DNA from: Mycolicibacterium sp. CBMA 226
GTDB taxonomy: Bacteria > Actinomycetota > Actinomycetes > Mycobacteriales > Mycobacteriaceae
Direction of reading: 5' to 3'
DNA: 64,000 bases
Assembly: GCF_009729075.1 (NCBI RefSeq)
Contig: NZ_VTGY01000013.1
Coordinates: forward strand, 372,001-436,000
A program made the translations under genes and the position numbers. The stretch's first letter is position 1; each line of letters opens with the position of its first letter. The notes beneath the pieces are model-generated. The model did no database searches, was not told the origin of the DNA, and saw only the letters and a program-made list of their open reading frames with translations. Positions 1 to 12,437 of the stretch are shown piece after piece.

Positions 1-1
1 T

Positions 2-976
2 GACGCCGAGCTGGTCGGCATCGCGTCCACCGCGGGCAACGTGCCGGTCGATCAGGTCTGCGTCAACAACCTGGGGTTGCTGCAGTTGTGCGGGGTCGGC
101 CCTATCCCGGTGTCCCGGGGATCGAGCGTCCCGCTGGTGGCGCCGCTGCGGACGGCTGAGGATACCCATGGCCCGCGGGGGCTGGGTTATGCGGAACTAC
201 CCGAGCCGAGTGCCGAGTCGGAGACCGGCGGCGTGCTCACCGAGTACGACGCCGCCAAAGCCTGGATCCAGGCCGCACGCGAATACCCCGGTGAGTTGAT
301 CGGTCTCGTCACGGGCCCGCTGACCAACTTCGCGCTGGCGCTGCGGCAGGAACCGTCACTCCCCCGGCTGCTGCGACGGCTCGTGATAATGGGCGGGGCC
401 TTCGACTACCGGGGCAACACCACGCCGGTGTCCGAATGGAACATCAGCGTGGACCCGGAAGCCGCAGCCGAAGTGTTCTCGGTCTGGGGCGCGGCGTGGG
501 GCCTGGAGGACCCCGCCCATCTGCCAATCGTGTTGGGACTCAACCTGACCGAGAACATCGCGATGACGCCGTCGCTGCTGAGCCGGCTCGCGACCGCAGC
601 GGGCGGACCGTCATCGCCGATGAGCGTGCTGGACGATCGCGGGACGCGGTCGACGTCGTCCAACCCGCTGATCCGGGTGCTGGAAGACGCCATGCGGTTC
701 TACTTCGAGTTCCACTTCGACCAGGGCGAAGGCTATCTGGCACACCTACACGATCCGCTCGCGGCGGCGGTGGCCCTGGACCCGGACCTCGTCCGGTACC
801 AACAGGCGACGGTCGATGTGGAACTACTGGGCACGCTGACGCGCGGCATGACGGTGGCCGACTGGCGCGGGCATTGGGGACGCCATCCCAACGCCCACAT
901 CGGCGTCGAGGTGGACCCGGCGGCGTTCTTCGACCGGTTCATCGCACGCGTCGGGGCGTTCGCTTCTAGCCTCTGA
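2..976 (+). CDS. iunH: Inosine/uridine-preferring nucleoside hydrolase, 5' end missing
   Basis: The reading frame is open from the first bases of the window, so the start codon and the N-terminal Asp-rich calcium/ribose-binding motif of the family (DTDxxxDD) lie upstream. What remains begins DAELVGIASTAGNV, a typical nucleoside hydrolase segment, and continues with VNNL, the ribose-contacting NPLTNF-like region (GPLTNF) and the C-terminal HDPLAA motif that supplies the last His-Asp pair. The enzyme cleaves the N-glycosidic bond of nucleosides to base plus ribose for salvage. The gene corresponds to Rv3393 of M. tuberculosis, which also sits beside imuB. An internal GTG at 41 is not the true start, because the conserved frame extends upstream of it. 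Confidence 0.9.
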   Translation, partial: DAELVGIASTAGNVPVDQVCVNNLGLLQLCGVGPIPVSRGSSVPLVAPLRTAEDTHGPRGLGYAELPEPSAESETGGVLTEYDAAKAWIQAAREYPGELIGLVTGPLTNFALALRQEPSLPRLLRRLVIMGGAFDYRGNTTPVSEWNISVDPEAAAEVFSVWGAAWGLEDPAHLPIVLGLNLTENIAMTPSLLSRLATAAGGPSSPMSVLDDRGTRSTSSNPLIRVLEDAMRFYFEFHFDQGEGYLAHLHDPLAAAVALDPDLVRYQQATVDVELLGTLTRGMTVADWRGHWGRHPNAHIGVEVDPAAFFDRFIARVGAFASSL

Positions 977-1042
977 CGCCGACTGGCCGCTTACGACACA
1001 GAAATTCGTGGTGAATTTCGTATCGCAAGCGGCCAATCGGCG
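977..1042. terminator. Long imperfect inverted repeat, probable bidirectional terminator
   Basis: Directly after the iunH stop, 16-nt arms CGCCGACTGGCCGCTT (977-992) and AAGCGGCCAATCGGCG (1027-1042) pair with one G-T wobble. A second nested pair, GAAATTC (1001-1007) and GAATTTC (1013-1019), closes a 5-nt loop. It lies between convergent iunH and ohr, which fits a two-way terminator, although there is no T-run. Its size and nested design resemble the inverted repeat at 2091-2158, so a dispersed repeat is possible. Confidence 0.6.
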
Positions 1043-1050
1043 GGCGTGGA

Positions 1051-1473
1051 TCAGTCGTCGGTGACGGTGATCTTGACGTCGATGTTGCCGCGGGTGGCGT
1101 TGGAGTAGGGGCACACCTGGTGGGCCTTGTCCGCCAGCTCCTGGGCTGCGTCGTGGTCCAGGTTGGGCAGGGTGATCTCAAGCTCGACGGCCAGGCCGAA
1201 CCCGCCGTTGTCCAGCTGCCCGAGCGAAACCCGGGCTCCCACAGATGAATCGGTGACGTCGGCCTTGGCTTCGCGGGCGACCAGCCGCAGCGCCGAGTGG
1301 TAGCACGCGGCGTAGCCGATGGCGAACAGCTGCTCGGGGTTGGTGCCGTTGCCGCTGCCGCCCATCTCCTTCGGGATGGCCAGGTCCAGGTCGAGCTTGC
1401 CGTCAGAGGTGCGGCCGTGGCCGTCGCGGCCTTCGCCGGTGGCCAGGGCTTCTGCGGTGTAGAGGGTCTTCAT
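1051..1473 (-). CDS. ohr: Organic hydroperoxide resistance protein (Ohr/OsmC fold)
   Basis: A 140-residue protein, the normal Ohr length. Both redox cysteines are present in their usual settings, YAACYHSAL in the middle and HQVCPYSNATRGN near the C-terminus. Ohr is a cytosolic thiol peroxidase that reduces organic hydroperoxides, usually recycled through lipoylated proteins. The ATG at 1473 is preceded by AAGGAG at good spacing, so longer versions of the frame are not needed. The MarR gene upstream on the same strand (1526-1957) and the palindromes beyond it make this the classical peroxide-inducible ohr-ohrR pair. Confidence 0.93.
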   Translation of the reverse strand: MKTLYTAEALATGEGRDGHGRTSDGKLDLDLAIPKEMGGSGNGTNPEQLFAIGYAACYHSALRLVAREAKADVTDSSVGARVSLGQLDNGGFGLAVELEITLPNLDHDAAQELADKAHQVCPYSNATRGNIDVKITVTDD

Positions 1474-1525
1474 CTCGATCTCCTTGTGGTGGTTGGTGCA
1501 CGGTGACGCGGGCTGCGTCGGTAAA

Positions 1526-1957
1526 TCAGTGCGATGCGGTGAGCGCATCGGTCAATCGGCGGATCGCGTCGCGCAGGTCTGCGGCTTCCTGCTCGGTGAT
1601 GCCGGTCTGCGTCCCCAGCTTTTCGGGGATGCACTGGGCCTTGGCTTCGAGCTTGCGGCCGGCCGGGGTGAGAGTTACCTCGACCTGACGCTCGTCCTGC
1701 AGCGACCGTTCACGACGGATGAATCCGTTGGCTTCCAACCGTTTCAGTAGCGGTGAGAGAGTCCCCGAATCCAGCTGCAGCCGCTCACCCAGTCGCCCGA
1801 CCGTGACCCGATCCTCTTCCCACAAGACCAGCAGCACCAGGTACTGCGGGTAGGTGAGGTTCAGCTCGGACAGGATCGGCCGGTAGGCCGCCGTCATCGC
1901 CCGCGACGCCGAGTACAAGGCGAAGCAGAGCTGGCGGTCCAAGGTGAGTGCGTCCAC
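1526..1957 (-). CDS. ohrR: MarR-family organic-peroxide sensor repressor OhrR
   Basis: About 143 residues with the MarR winged helix (LTYPQYLVLLVLWE, then VGRLGERLQLDSGTLSPLLKRLE). The reactive cysteine of OhrR proteins is visible in RQLCFALYSASRA near the N-terminus; its oxidation by organic hydroperoxide releases the repressor from DNA. The start is taken as GTG 1957 (VDALTLDRQLCF); the frame stays open to 1993, but that extension runs into the operator. It is about 50 nt upstream of ohr on the same strand and probably represses both genes from the palindromes at 1974-1995. Confidence 0.88.
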   Translation of the reverse strand: MDALTLDRQLCFALYSASRAMTAAYRPILSELNLTYPQYLVLLVLWEEDRVTVGRLGERLQLDSGTLSPLLKRLEANGFIRRERSLQDERQVEVTLTPAGRKLEAKAQCIPEKLGTQTGITEQEAADLRDAIRRLTDALTASH

Positions 1958-1973
1958 GTGAAGAACTGTAGCC

Positions 1974-1995
1974 CACAATTCAGTTGTGCACAACT
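1974..1995. promoter_or_regulatory. Overlapping palindromes, likely OhrR operator
   Basis: CACAATTCAGTTGTG (1974-1988) is an inverted repeat of the OhrR-box kind, from memory an AT-rich ACAATT/AATTGT type. It overlaps a perfect 14-bp palindrome AGTTGTGCACAACT at 1982-1995. Both sit 17-38 bp upstream of the ohrR start, where autorepression would be expected. Confidence 0.65.
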
Positions 1996-2090
1996 AAAAT
2001 TTCTCCGATGCTTCCGCAGACCCCCGGGAGACGTCGTCGGTTCGGGTTACATCGCGCGTTGCCTGTGGTCCACCTATCGCTGAGGGGTGC

Positions 2091-2158
2091 TACGGCGAAT
2101 GTGCAGCTTCGGACGGTGGAGCTGCGAAATACCGAACGAAACCTGCACATTCGTCGTA
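2091..2158. repeat. 68-nt imperfect inverted repeat of unknown role
   Basis: The arm TACGGCGAATGTGCAG (2091-2106) matches the reverse complement of CTGCACATTCGTCGTA (2143-2158) at 15 of 16 positions. An inner TTCGG (2108-2112) and CCGAA (2132-2136) pair within it. It lies downstream of imuB and upstream of ohrR, so it could terminate imuB transcription, but it has no T-run. The nested design and length resemble 977-1042. The rest of 1996-2228 shows nothing else I can support. Confidence 0.5.
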
Positions 2159-2228
2159 GGAAGCGATCGGGCAACCATTGGGCAAGGCCGCACCAGCACC
2201 AGGAGCCCTAGACTTCAGCCCGGGCCGC

Positions 2229-3797
2229 CTATTCATAAACCCCCTCCACGTACCACCGCCGCTGCCGGTAGCACAGCAACAGCGCACGGCTCTCTCCTTC
2301 GCCCCCGAGCAGCACCTGAGCCCGTGCCGTGCGGCCCTTCCCCCGCTCCGGGTCCCACCAGCGTTCGTCGACCGACCACGGCCCCGCCCACCAGCGCAAC
2401 GCCCCGCGATAACCCGAACCCGTCAGCCCCACGGGATCAGTGGAGAACATGCCGCGGTCCGTCACCCGAACCGAATTACCCTGCACATCAACCAGTTCCA
2501 CCGGGTCGTCCAGCAGCACCACCGGCGCCGGCTCCGGTAGCCGTCCCGGCCAGGGCTGTGTCGGATCGTTCAGCGGCACCACCTCATCTCCCAGCGGGGT
2601 GAGCGTGATGCGCTCGGCCGGCCCCCGCCCACCGCTGAGGACCGGCACCTGCACCGCCTCCGGTCCCAGCAGACCCTGCACCCGCACCAGCGCCCGCCGG
2701 GCCCGCATCCGGTCGTCATCTCCGGAGGACCCCCACAACGGCAACTGCAGTGCCGCGGCCGAGACCACCTCCACCGGATGCAGCCGCAACACCGTGATGG
2801 GCCCGGTAGGGCCGGCCCCGCCCAGCCCGCGCCTGGTCAACCAGCCGTCCAGCTGCCACCGCACGCGGTCCGCAGTGGCATCCTCGGTCAGTGGCTCGGC
2901 GCACCGCCAGACACGTTGCAGTTCTTCACCGTTGGCGGTCACCGCATCGATGGCCAGCCGGGTGCATCCCACCCCGGCAGACTCCAGGCTGCGGTGCAAC
3001 CGGCCCGCCAGCGAGCGGCCGGCGAACGCTGCCGCGTCGACCCGGTCGATCGGCGGGTCGCAGTCCATCACGGCATCGAGGTCCGCCGGCGTCTCCGGCC
3101 CCGACGGGCGGCGCGCCGGTTCACCCCGCGAAAACCGGTGCGCAACCACCGCATCCGTCCCGAACCGGGATGCCACGTCGGTCCGGGACAGCGCGGCGAA
3201 CTGCCCGATGGTTCGAATACCCATGCGCCACAACAAGTCCGCCAGCTCTTCCCGCCCCTCACCGGACAGGCTCGGTTCGGTGGCCAGCTGCCGGATCGAC
3301 AATCCGGCGAGAAATCGCGCATCCTCACCTGGCGCGAGGATGCGCCCCGCCCGGGCCGCGAACACCGCAGTGGGCAACTGGTCGGCGATGCCCACCTGGC
3401 ATTCGACCCCGGCCGCGCCCACCGCGTCGACCAATCGCTCGGCCGCGGTCTGTTCAGACCCGAAATACCGGGCCGCTCCACGCACCGGCAACACCAGCAG
3501 CCCCGGCCGCAGCACCTCCGCACGCGGCACGACCTCGTCGACCGCGGCCGTCACCCCCTCGAAGTGCCGGGCGTCCCGCGCCGGATCGGCTGTGGCGACG
3601 TGCAATTGCGGACAACGGGCCTGAGCCTCCCTGCGCCGCAGTCCTCTTCGCACCCCCGCCGCCCGGGCCGACGCCGAACAGGCCGCCACCCGGTTGGCCA
3701 GAGTGACCGCCACCGGTTCGGTCACCGGCAGCCCGGCTGCCACTGCCGCCGCCACCGCGGGCCAGTCCATGCACCAAATGGCCAGCACCCGGGACAT
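2229..3797 (-). CDS. imuB: ImuB, catalytically dead Y-family polymerase homologue of the mutasome
   Basis: A 522-residue Y-family-like protein starting MSRVLAIWCMDWP. The palm segment where active DinB enzymes have Asp and Glu metal ligands reads differently, as expected of ImuB, which is non-catalytic. A beta-clamp binding motif QLPLWG is visible around residue 350, and a long C-terminal protein-interaction region follows. ImuB bridges the sliding clamp, ImuA' and DnaE2 in SOS-induced mutagenic translesion synthesis. The start ATG at 3797 lies 1 nt past the imuA' stop, so the pair is co-translated. Corresponds to Rv3394c. dnaE2 is not in this window. Confidence 0.9.
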   Translation of the reverse strand: MSRVLAIWCMDWPAVAAAVAAGLPVTEPVAVTLANRVAACSASARAAGVRRGLRRREAQARCPQLHVATADPARDARHFEGVTAAVDEVVPRAEVLRPGLLVLPVRGAARYFGSEQTAAERLVDAVGAAGVECQVGIADQLPTAVFAARAGRILAPGEDARFLAGLSIRQLATEPSLSGEGREELADLLWRMGIRTIGQFAALSRTDVASRFGTDAVVAHRFSRGEPARRPSGPETPADLDAVMDCDPPIDRVDAAAFAGRSLAGRLHRSLESAGVGCTRLAIDAVTANGEELQRVWRCAEPLTEDATADRVRWQLDGWLTRRGLGGAGPTGPITVLRLHPVEVVSAAALQLPLWGSSGDDDRMRARRALVRVQGLLGPEAVQVPVLSGGRGPAERITLTPLGDEVVPLNDPTQPWPGRLPEPAPVVLLDDPVELVDVQGNSVRVTDRGMFSTDPVGLTGSGYRGALRWWAGPWSVDERWWDPERGKGRTARAQVLLGGEGESRALLLCYRQRRWYVEGVYE

Positions 3798-3798
3798 C

Positions 3799-4494
3799 TC
3801 ACCCACCCACCGCTCGGAGCGGGCGCATCGAGCGGCCCCGGGCCCGCATGTCCAGCCGCACCCGGCCGATCCGGCCGCACCCGGGCACCGGATCCCCGGC
3901 ACCCGCGCCAACCACCTCGTATCCGCGGACCCGGGCCTCCAACCGGGCCGTCGCCCCGGGCCAGTCGCCGTCGGTGACCAGCAGGGTGCACTCGCGCTGC
4001 CGGGCCCGGGACGCCACCACCCGCGCCCGGCCGGCCGGAACGGACTTGCCGCCCAGGCCGAGCAGCACCAGGTCGAGCCCGTCCATGAGCACCGCGGCCA
4101 CCTCCACCGGGTCGGGCCCCGGATCCGGGATGAGCGCGATGCGTTCCAGATCGGCCCCCATCTCCACCGCGGCCAGCAGTCCGACCTTCGGCTGACCGAC
4201 GATGGCCGCATACCCACCGGACGCCGTCACCGCAGCCACCATCCGCAGCGGCAGCGAGCGGGCCCCCGAGAGCACCGCGACGGTGCCGCGGGGCAACACG
4301 TCAGGCAGCAGCTCAGACTGGAAATCCGGTGCCTCCAGCAAACTTTCGACAGCCGACGGCGCCGGTTCCGGCCGGCCGCGGTCCCGGCCGCGCAAACCTG
4401 CCGGTCCGGACATCTCGGCAATCTTGCGCCGGAGCTGTTCCAGCTGGTCAGCGCGGTCAACCCGGCTTTCCGCCAGACTGGTCACAGCCGCCAC
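3799..4494 (-). CDS. imuA': ImuA', SOS mutasome accessory protein
   Basis: A RecA/SulA-like protein of about 231 residues, equivalent to Rv3395c, forming the upstream half of the imuA'-imuB operon. The region around [21 protein letters not shown] resembles a degenerate RecA-type core. The start is placed at GTG 4494 because GGAGG lies 7 nt upstream. An ATG at 4524, directly next to the SOS box, is the alternative and would fit a leaderless transcript. ImuA' binds ImuB and is needed for damage-induced mutagenesis with DnaE2. Confidence 0.82.
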   Translation of the reverse strand: MAAVTSLAESRVDRADQLEQLRRKIAEMSGPAGLRGRDRGRPEPAPSAVESLLEAPDFQSELLPDVLPRGTVAVLSGARSLPLRMVAAVTASGGYAAIVGQPKVGLLAAVEMGADLERIALIPDPGPDPVEVAAVLMDGLDLVLLGLGGKSVPAGRARVVASRARQRECTLLVTDGDWPGATARLEARVRGYEVVGAGAGDPVPGCGRIGRVRLDMRARGRSMRPLRAVGG

Positions 4495-4530
4495 AACAAC
4501 ACCTCCTGCATCACCAGACACCATCAAAAT

Positions 4531-4546
4531 TCGAATATTTGTTCGA
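4531..4546. promoter_or_regulatory. LexA-binding SOS box
   Basis: TCGAATATTTGTTCGA matches the mycobacterial SOS consensus TCGAAC-N4-GTTCGA at all but one half-site position. It lies 37 bp upstream of the preferred imuA' start, the same arrangement as the known LexA-regulated mutasome operon. Confidence 0.85.
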
Positions 4547-4701
4547 TACCGTGAGTAAACACCCACCCACCGACACGGTCAAGCCGCCGACGACCCACAA
4601 CGTCACCGCCCCAGCGCTCTGACCTGTACGCTCGTAACTGGAATAGGTCTGGAATCCCTCTCGGGCTTGGTGGACCGTTGCGCTAGTGGAAGGCATACAT
4701 C

Positions 4702-4968
4702 GTGCGTTCGAATCGTCTGGCCCACCGCATCGCCGCTGCCGCAGGCGGCACCGCGCTCATCGCGATGATCGGCCTCACCGCAGGCTGCGGCGAGGAGAAG
4801 AAGGCCCCCGAGACGCCGTCGTCGACCACCACCACGACCACGTCCACGACCACATCGGCGGTCACCCCGACCGAGAAGTCGCTCAACCCCAACGGCGGCA
4901 ACCTGTTCACGCCGTCGGTCACCGCCAACCCGGCGCCCACCGCCACACCGGGCACGCACCGCAACTAG
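4702..4968 (+). CDS. Small Thr-rich lipoprotein, function unknown
   Basis: An 88-residue protein with a basic N-terminus, a hydrophobic signal segment and a lipobox LTAGC with the lipidated Cys at residue 29. The mature part is a low-complexity Ser/Thr stretch followed by a Pro/Ala/Thr tail, typical of an extended, possibly glycosylated surface lipoprotein. The start is GTG 4702 with GGAAGG upstream. It is 59 nt before the sedolisin gene and may be co-transcribed with it. I do not recognise a specific family. Confidence 0.75.
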   Translation: MRSNRLAHRIAAAAGGTALIAMIGLTAGCGEEKKAPETPSSTTTTTTSTTTSAVTPTEKSLNPNGGNLFTPSVTANPAPTATPGTHRN

Positions 4969-5027
4969 ACACCCACCCGGGTTGCCTACCGGCCCAGCAG
5001 AATCCGGGTTAGCGCTACCGTTGCTAC

Positions 5028-6655
5028 ATGCCATCGCCGACTCGGACACCGTCGAAGCGCTGGCTGCTGGCCCTTGCACTGGTCGCGACCCTGACTCTGG
5101 TCTTCAACCTGCCCACCCCGGGCCGGTCGAAAACGCCGTCAGACCGACCGTCGGACACCATCGACGGACCCTTCGCGTCGCTGCTGGCCTCCTCGACCGA
5201 TCTCGGGCGCGCGCACCCGCAGCGCGTCCAGCTCACCGCCACGCTCGACGAGAGCTATCGACCGGACGCACTGATCAATTGGGCTGAACTGCAACGCCTT
5301 TCAGTTCGCTGGCGCCCCGGTGACAACTGGGCCGTCGTCGAAGGCGACCCCGACCGCATGGGGGCCGCGTTCGGCGTCGAGGTGCACGACTACCGCGGGC
5401 GGCGCGGGCAGGAGTTCTACGCCGCGCCGCAACAACCGCGGGTTCCCACCGAATTGCACGGCACGGTCACCGAATTGGGCCGGATCCTCAGCTACACACC
5501 ACATCACGACTCCGCCCCACCGACCCCGACGCTGGGGGTGCCGGAACGTGGTCTGAACCCCAGCCACCTGCTCACCGCCTATCACGCCGACAAGCTGGCG
5601 GCCGCCGGCTACACCGGTAAGGGCACCACGGTGGTGGTCTTCGCCTTCAACGGTTACGACCAAGCCGACCTGGACCAGTTCGCCACCACCTTCGGCCTAC
5701 CCAAATTCACCCCGACCCTGGTCGGAGGGACGCCTGGCAATGAGCGCGGCGAGACCACCATGGACCTCGAGGTGATCCATGCCATCGCCCCCGACGCCCG
5801 GCTGGTCGTCGTCAACGCCCGTCCCACCGTCACCGGACAAGGCGCCTACCTGAAGATCGGCGAGATGTTCGAGCAGACCGACCGTGATTACCCCGGCGCC
5901 ATCTGGAGCCTGTCGATCGGCTGGGGCTGCGACAAACTGACCACCGCGGCCGACCTCGCGCCCGTCCGCTCCGCGTTGGCCACCGCAGAATCACACGGCA
6001 CCACCGCCTTTGATGCCAGCGGTGACCTGGCCGGACTGGAATGCAAGGGCGGCGACGACTGGGACTCCCCTCCCGGCCCGGCCGACATCGGACTGGATTC
6101 GGTGGCGTCGCTGCCGGAGATGACCAACGTCGGCGGCAGTACCTTGTCCACCGACGCCGACGGCCAATGGCTGGACGAACAGGCCTGGTTCAACGTCCCG
6201 CTCTCCCAGGGCACCGGCGGCGGGGTTTCCGCACTGTTCGACCAACCGCGGTGGCAATCGACGGCCGCGGCCCAGGTCGACCCGAAGCGGAGCGCCGGGA
6301 AGCGCATGACGCCGGACATCTCGGCTGTCGCCGACCCCTACACCGGCGTGAGAATCGTTGTGAACAAACAGATCGTCGTCGGCGGCGGCACTTCGCAGGC
6401 CGCCCCGATCTGGGCCGGGCTCGCCGCCGTCATGACGCAGAATCTCATCGCGACCGGCGGGCGCCCGATCGGTGCCCTCAACCCACTCCTGTATCGCATC
6501 GCCACCGGTGCCCCACACCCGGCCTTCCGCGATATCACCCTGGGCGGCAACGCCGTTGACACCGCGGGCCCCGGCTACGACCTGGTCAGTGGCCTCGGCA
6601 CGCCGAATCTGGAGAACCTGGTGGCCGACCTCTCGCTGTTGCAGAAGGTGACGCA

Positions 6656-6659
<4 letters not shown>
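5028..6659 (+). CDS. Exported sedolisin-family (S53) serine-carboxyl protease
   Basis: A 543-residue protein with an N-terminal hydrophobic segment (residues about 11-27), a pro-domain (about 45-165) and a sedolisin catalytic domain. The family triad is intact: Glu242 and Asp246 four residues apart in GETTMDLEVIH, and Ser456 in GGGTSQAAP. The oxyanion Asp333 lies in DASGDLAG. The C-terminal calcium-site pattern (RDITLGGN and YDLVSGLGTPN) is also present. Family members are acid-active secreted or membrane-anchored endopeptidases that mature by self-cleavage. The stop overlaps the start of the next gene by 4 nt, so the protease and the membrane protein are translationally coupled. Confidence 0.88.
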
Positions 6660-10127
<3,468 letters not shown>

Positions 10128-10136
10128 CCGCTCAGT

Positions 10137-10694
10137 CTAGTGGTGGGCGGCCGGCGGCTCTGCCAACCGCTCGACGGCAGCGCCCACGGCGGCGCGGACC
10201 TCGTCGTCCGGCATCTCGCCGAGCCCTAGCGCCGACCGCAGGAATGAGCCGAGCAGTCGCCAACCCAGTTGCAGCGCAATGATGTTGCCCACCGCGAGCC
10301 GGGCCTGGTTGTCGTCGGCGTACCGGGGCAGGAATTCGTCGAGCAGCCGCGCCATGTTGGGAAATGTGGTCTGCAACTCCCCCACCGGATACCCGTCGAG
10401 CGCGGCCCGCGCGATCACCCGCAGCTGCTGATCCACCGCCGCATCGATCACCTCGGCCGGCGCCCCGGCTTCGATCAGCTCCTTCAGCCGCTGTCCGAGA
10501 TGGTTCAGCACAGCTCCGACCAGCTTCTCCTTGGAGCCGAGGTGCCGGAACACCAGACCGTGGTTGACGTTGGACTTCGCGGCGATATCCCGGATCGACG
10601 TGGCGGCAGGCCCGCGGGCGGCGAACAACTCGGATGCGGCCTCAAGGACGGCCGCAACGACCTCGTCCCGGCCCACTGGCACGCCTGTAGTCAT
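10137..10694 (-). CDS. TetR-family repressor (Rv3405c type)
   Basis: A 185-residue TetR protein. Its N-terminal helix-turn-helix reads AARGPAATSIRDIAAKSNVNHGLVFRHLGSKEKL, given here in two runs: AARGPAATSIRDIAAKS and NVNHGLVFRHLGSKEKL. The C-terminal ligand domain is diverged. It is transcribed away from the dioxygenase gene at 10759, and the 64-bp gap holds a perfect 26-bp palindrome, so it most likely represses itself and the dioxygenase. Rv3405c and Rv3406 have the same divergent arrangement in M. tuberculosis. Read-through into guaA is possible given the 9-nt gap. Confidence 0.85.
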   Translation of the reverse strand: MTTGVPVGRDEVVAAVLEAASELFAARGPAATSIRDIAAKSNVNHGLVFRHLGSKEKLVGAVLNHLGQRLKELIEAGAPAEVIDAAVDQQLRVIARAALDGYPVGELQTTFPNMARLLDEFLPRYADDNQARLAVGNIIALQLGWRLLGSFLRSALGLGEMPDDEVRAAVGAAVERLAEPPAAHH

Positions 10695-10714
10695 GCGGCT
10701 ACACTAGCGCTCAC

Positions 10715-10740
10715 GCACTGTAGTCAGGTGACTACAGTGC
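10715..10740. promoter_or_regulatory. Perfect 26-bp palindromic operator
   Basis: Half-sites GCACTGTAGTCA and TGACTACAGTGC face each other across GG without a mismatch. The site lies in the middle of the gap between the divergent TetR repressor and the dioxygenase, 20 bp before the repressor start and 18 bp before the dioxygenase start. A TetR dimer or pair of dimers bound here would block both promoters. Confidence 0.85.
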
Positions 10741-10758
10741 CCAATCGAAAGGATCGTC

Positions 10759-11625
10759 ATGCTCACTGTCACCAAACTGACCAGCAAGATCGGCGCCGTC
10801 GTCGACGGTGTGCGACTCGGTGGCGACCTGTCGACCGAGACCGTCGCCGAGATCCGCGCCGCGCTGCTGGCACACAAGGTCGTCTTCTTCCGGGGCCAGG
10901 ATCATCTCGACGACGCACAGCAGCAGGCCTTCGGCGAGCTGATGGGTGACCTGGTCGGACACCACTCCATGAAGCGCGCCGACGCGCCGAAGATCACCCC
11001 GATCGATTCGGAGTACGGCAAGGCCACCCAGTGGCACACCGACGTCACGTTCATGCCCGATTACCCCTCGGCGTCGGTCCTGCGCGCGGTGACACTGCCG
11101 AGCTACGGCGGTTCCACCCTGTGGGCCTCCACCGTCGCGGCCTACGACGCGCTGCCCGCGCCACTCAAAGCGCTGGTCGAGAACCTCCGGGCCATTCACT
11201 CCAACCGGTTCGATTACATCAAGGACGTCGTCGATGTCCGGAAACTGAGCGACGAACAACGCGGCTACATGGAAGCGTTTCAGAAACCCGACTTCCGCAC
11301 CGAGCATCCGGTGGTACGCGTGCACCCCGAGACCAGCGAACGCACGCTGCTCGCAGGCAATTTCGTCCGCGGCTTCGTCGGCCTGGACAGCTACGAGTCA
11401 GCTGCGCTACTTGAGCTGCTGCAGCGCCGAATCACCATGGCGGAGAACACCGTTCGGTGGGATTGGCAGCCCGGCGACGTCGCAATGTGGGACAACCGGG
11501 CCACGCAGCACCGCGCCGTCGACGACTACGACGGCCAGCACCGGCTGATGCACCGCGTCACGCTGACCGGCGACGTCCCGGTCGACATACACGGAGCGCC
11601 GAGCCGCGTCATCAGCGCGGCGTAG
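10759..11625 (+). CDS. TauD-type Fe(II)/2-oxoglutarate dioxygenase (alkyl sulfatase, Rv3406 type)
   Basis: A 288-residue TauD-fold enzyme with the iron facial triad visible: His93 and Asp95 in QWHTDVTF, and the distal His in [10 protein letters not shown]. An Arg for 2-oxoglutarate follows in QHRLMHRV. Close relatives cleave alkyl sulfates or taurine-like sulfonates oxidatively, releasing sulfur; Rv3406 acts as an alkyl sulfatase. The substrate here is inferred from similarity and position only. It is controlled by the divergent TetR gene through the palindrome in the shared promoter region. Confidence 0.87.
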   Translation: MLTVTKLTSKIGAVVDGVRLGGDLSTETVAEIRAALLAHKVVFFRGQDHLDDAQQQAFGELMGDLVGHHSMKRADAPKITPIDSEYGKATQWHTDVTFMPDYPSASVLRAVTLPSYGGSTLWASTVAAYDALPAPLKALVENLRAIHSNRFDYIKDVVDVRKLSDEQRGYMEAFQKPDFRTEHPVVRVHPETSERTLLAGNFVRGFVGLDSYESAALLELLQRRITMAENTVRWDWQPGDVAMWDNRATQHRAVDDYDGQHRLMHRVTLTGDVPVDIHGAPSRVISAA

Positions 11626-11695
11626 CGTCGACGAGTAACCGGACCGGAAAGCGGGAAAGGAGACCGTAGGACCATTCCCGACCGGAAGAGCAACC

Positions 11696-12430
11696 ATGCT
11701 GGGGTTACCCGAAGCCGTGCACGCCTGTCTGTTCGACCTCGACGGTGTCCTGACAGACACCGCGAGCGTGCACAAGAAGGCCTGGAAGGCCATGTTCGAC
11801 GACTACCTGCGCCGGCGCGCCGAACGGAGCGGCGAACAGTTCGTCCCGTTCGACGTCCACGACGACTACCTGCGGTACGTGGACGGCAAGCCGCGCCAGG
11901 ATGGGGTCCGGTCGTTTCTGCGCAGCCGTGGCATCGACCTCCCAGACGGCAACCCGGACGATCCGCCGGACGCCGAGACGGTCTGGGGTCTGGGCAATCG
12001 CAAGAACGAGATGTTCCAGAAGGTGCTGCACGACGACGGTATCGAGGCGTTCAGCGGATCTCGGCGATATGTGGAGGCGGTCACCGCCGCCGGACTCGGC
12101 GTCGCGGTCGTGTCGTCGAGCGCCAACACCCGTCAGGTGCTCGACGCCACCGGGCTGTCCCAGTTCGTCCAGCAGCGGGTCGACGGGCTGACCCTGCAGG
12201 ACGAGCACATCGCGGGTAAACCGGCACCGGATTCGTACCTGAGGGCCGCACAACTGTTGGGTGTCGCCCCGGCAGCGGCTGCAGTGTTCGAAGACGCGTT
12301 GGCCGGCGTCGAAGCGGGACGGAACGGCCGGTTCGGTTACGTGGTGGGGGTGGACCGGGCCGGCCAGGCCGCGCAGCTGCGCGACCGCGGCGCCGACGTC
12401 GTGGTCACCGACCTGGCAGATCTGCTGTAG
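11696..12430 (+). CDS. HAD-superfamily hydrolase, beta-phosphoglucomutase type (Rv3400)
   Basis: A 244-residue HAD protein. Motif I is [10 protein letters not shown] (nucleophile and acid/base Asp pair), motif II is the SSS in VVSSSANT, and motifs III/IV include Lys in GKPAPDSYL and the acidic [11 protein letters not shown]. The cap domain is inserted after motif I as in beta-phosphoglucomutases. It stops 7 nt before the GH65 gene. The two together fit phosphorolytic breakdown of a disaccharide (trehalose- or maltose-like) to beta-glucose 1-phosphate and its conversion to glucose 6-phosphate. Matches Rv3400 beside Rv3401. Confidence 0.88.
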   Translation: MLGLPEAVHACLFDLDGVLTDTASVHKKAWKAMFDDYLRRRAERSGEQFVPFDVHDDYLRYVDGKPRQDGVRSFLRSRGIDLPDGNPDDPPDAETVWGLGNRKNEMFQKVLHDDGIEAFSGSRRYVEAVTAAGLGVAVVSSSANTRQVLDATGLSQFVQQRVDGLTLQDEHIAGKPAPDSYLRAAQLLGVAPAAAAVFEDALAGVEAGRNGRFGYVVGVDRAGQAAQLRDRGADVVVTDLADLL

Positions 12431-12437
12431 GCCGCTG

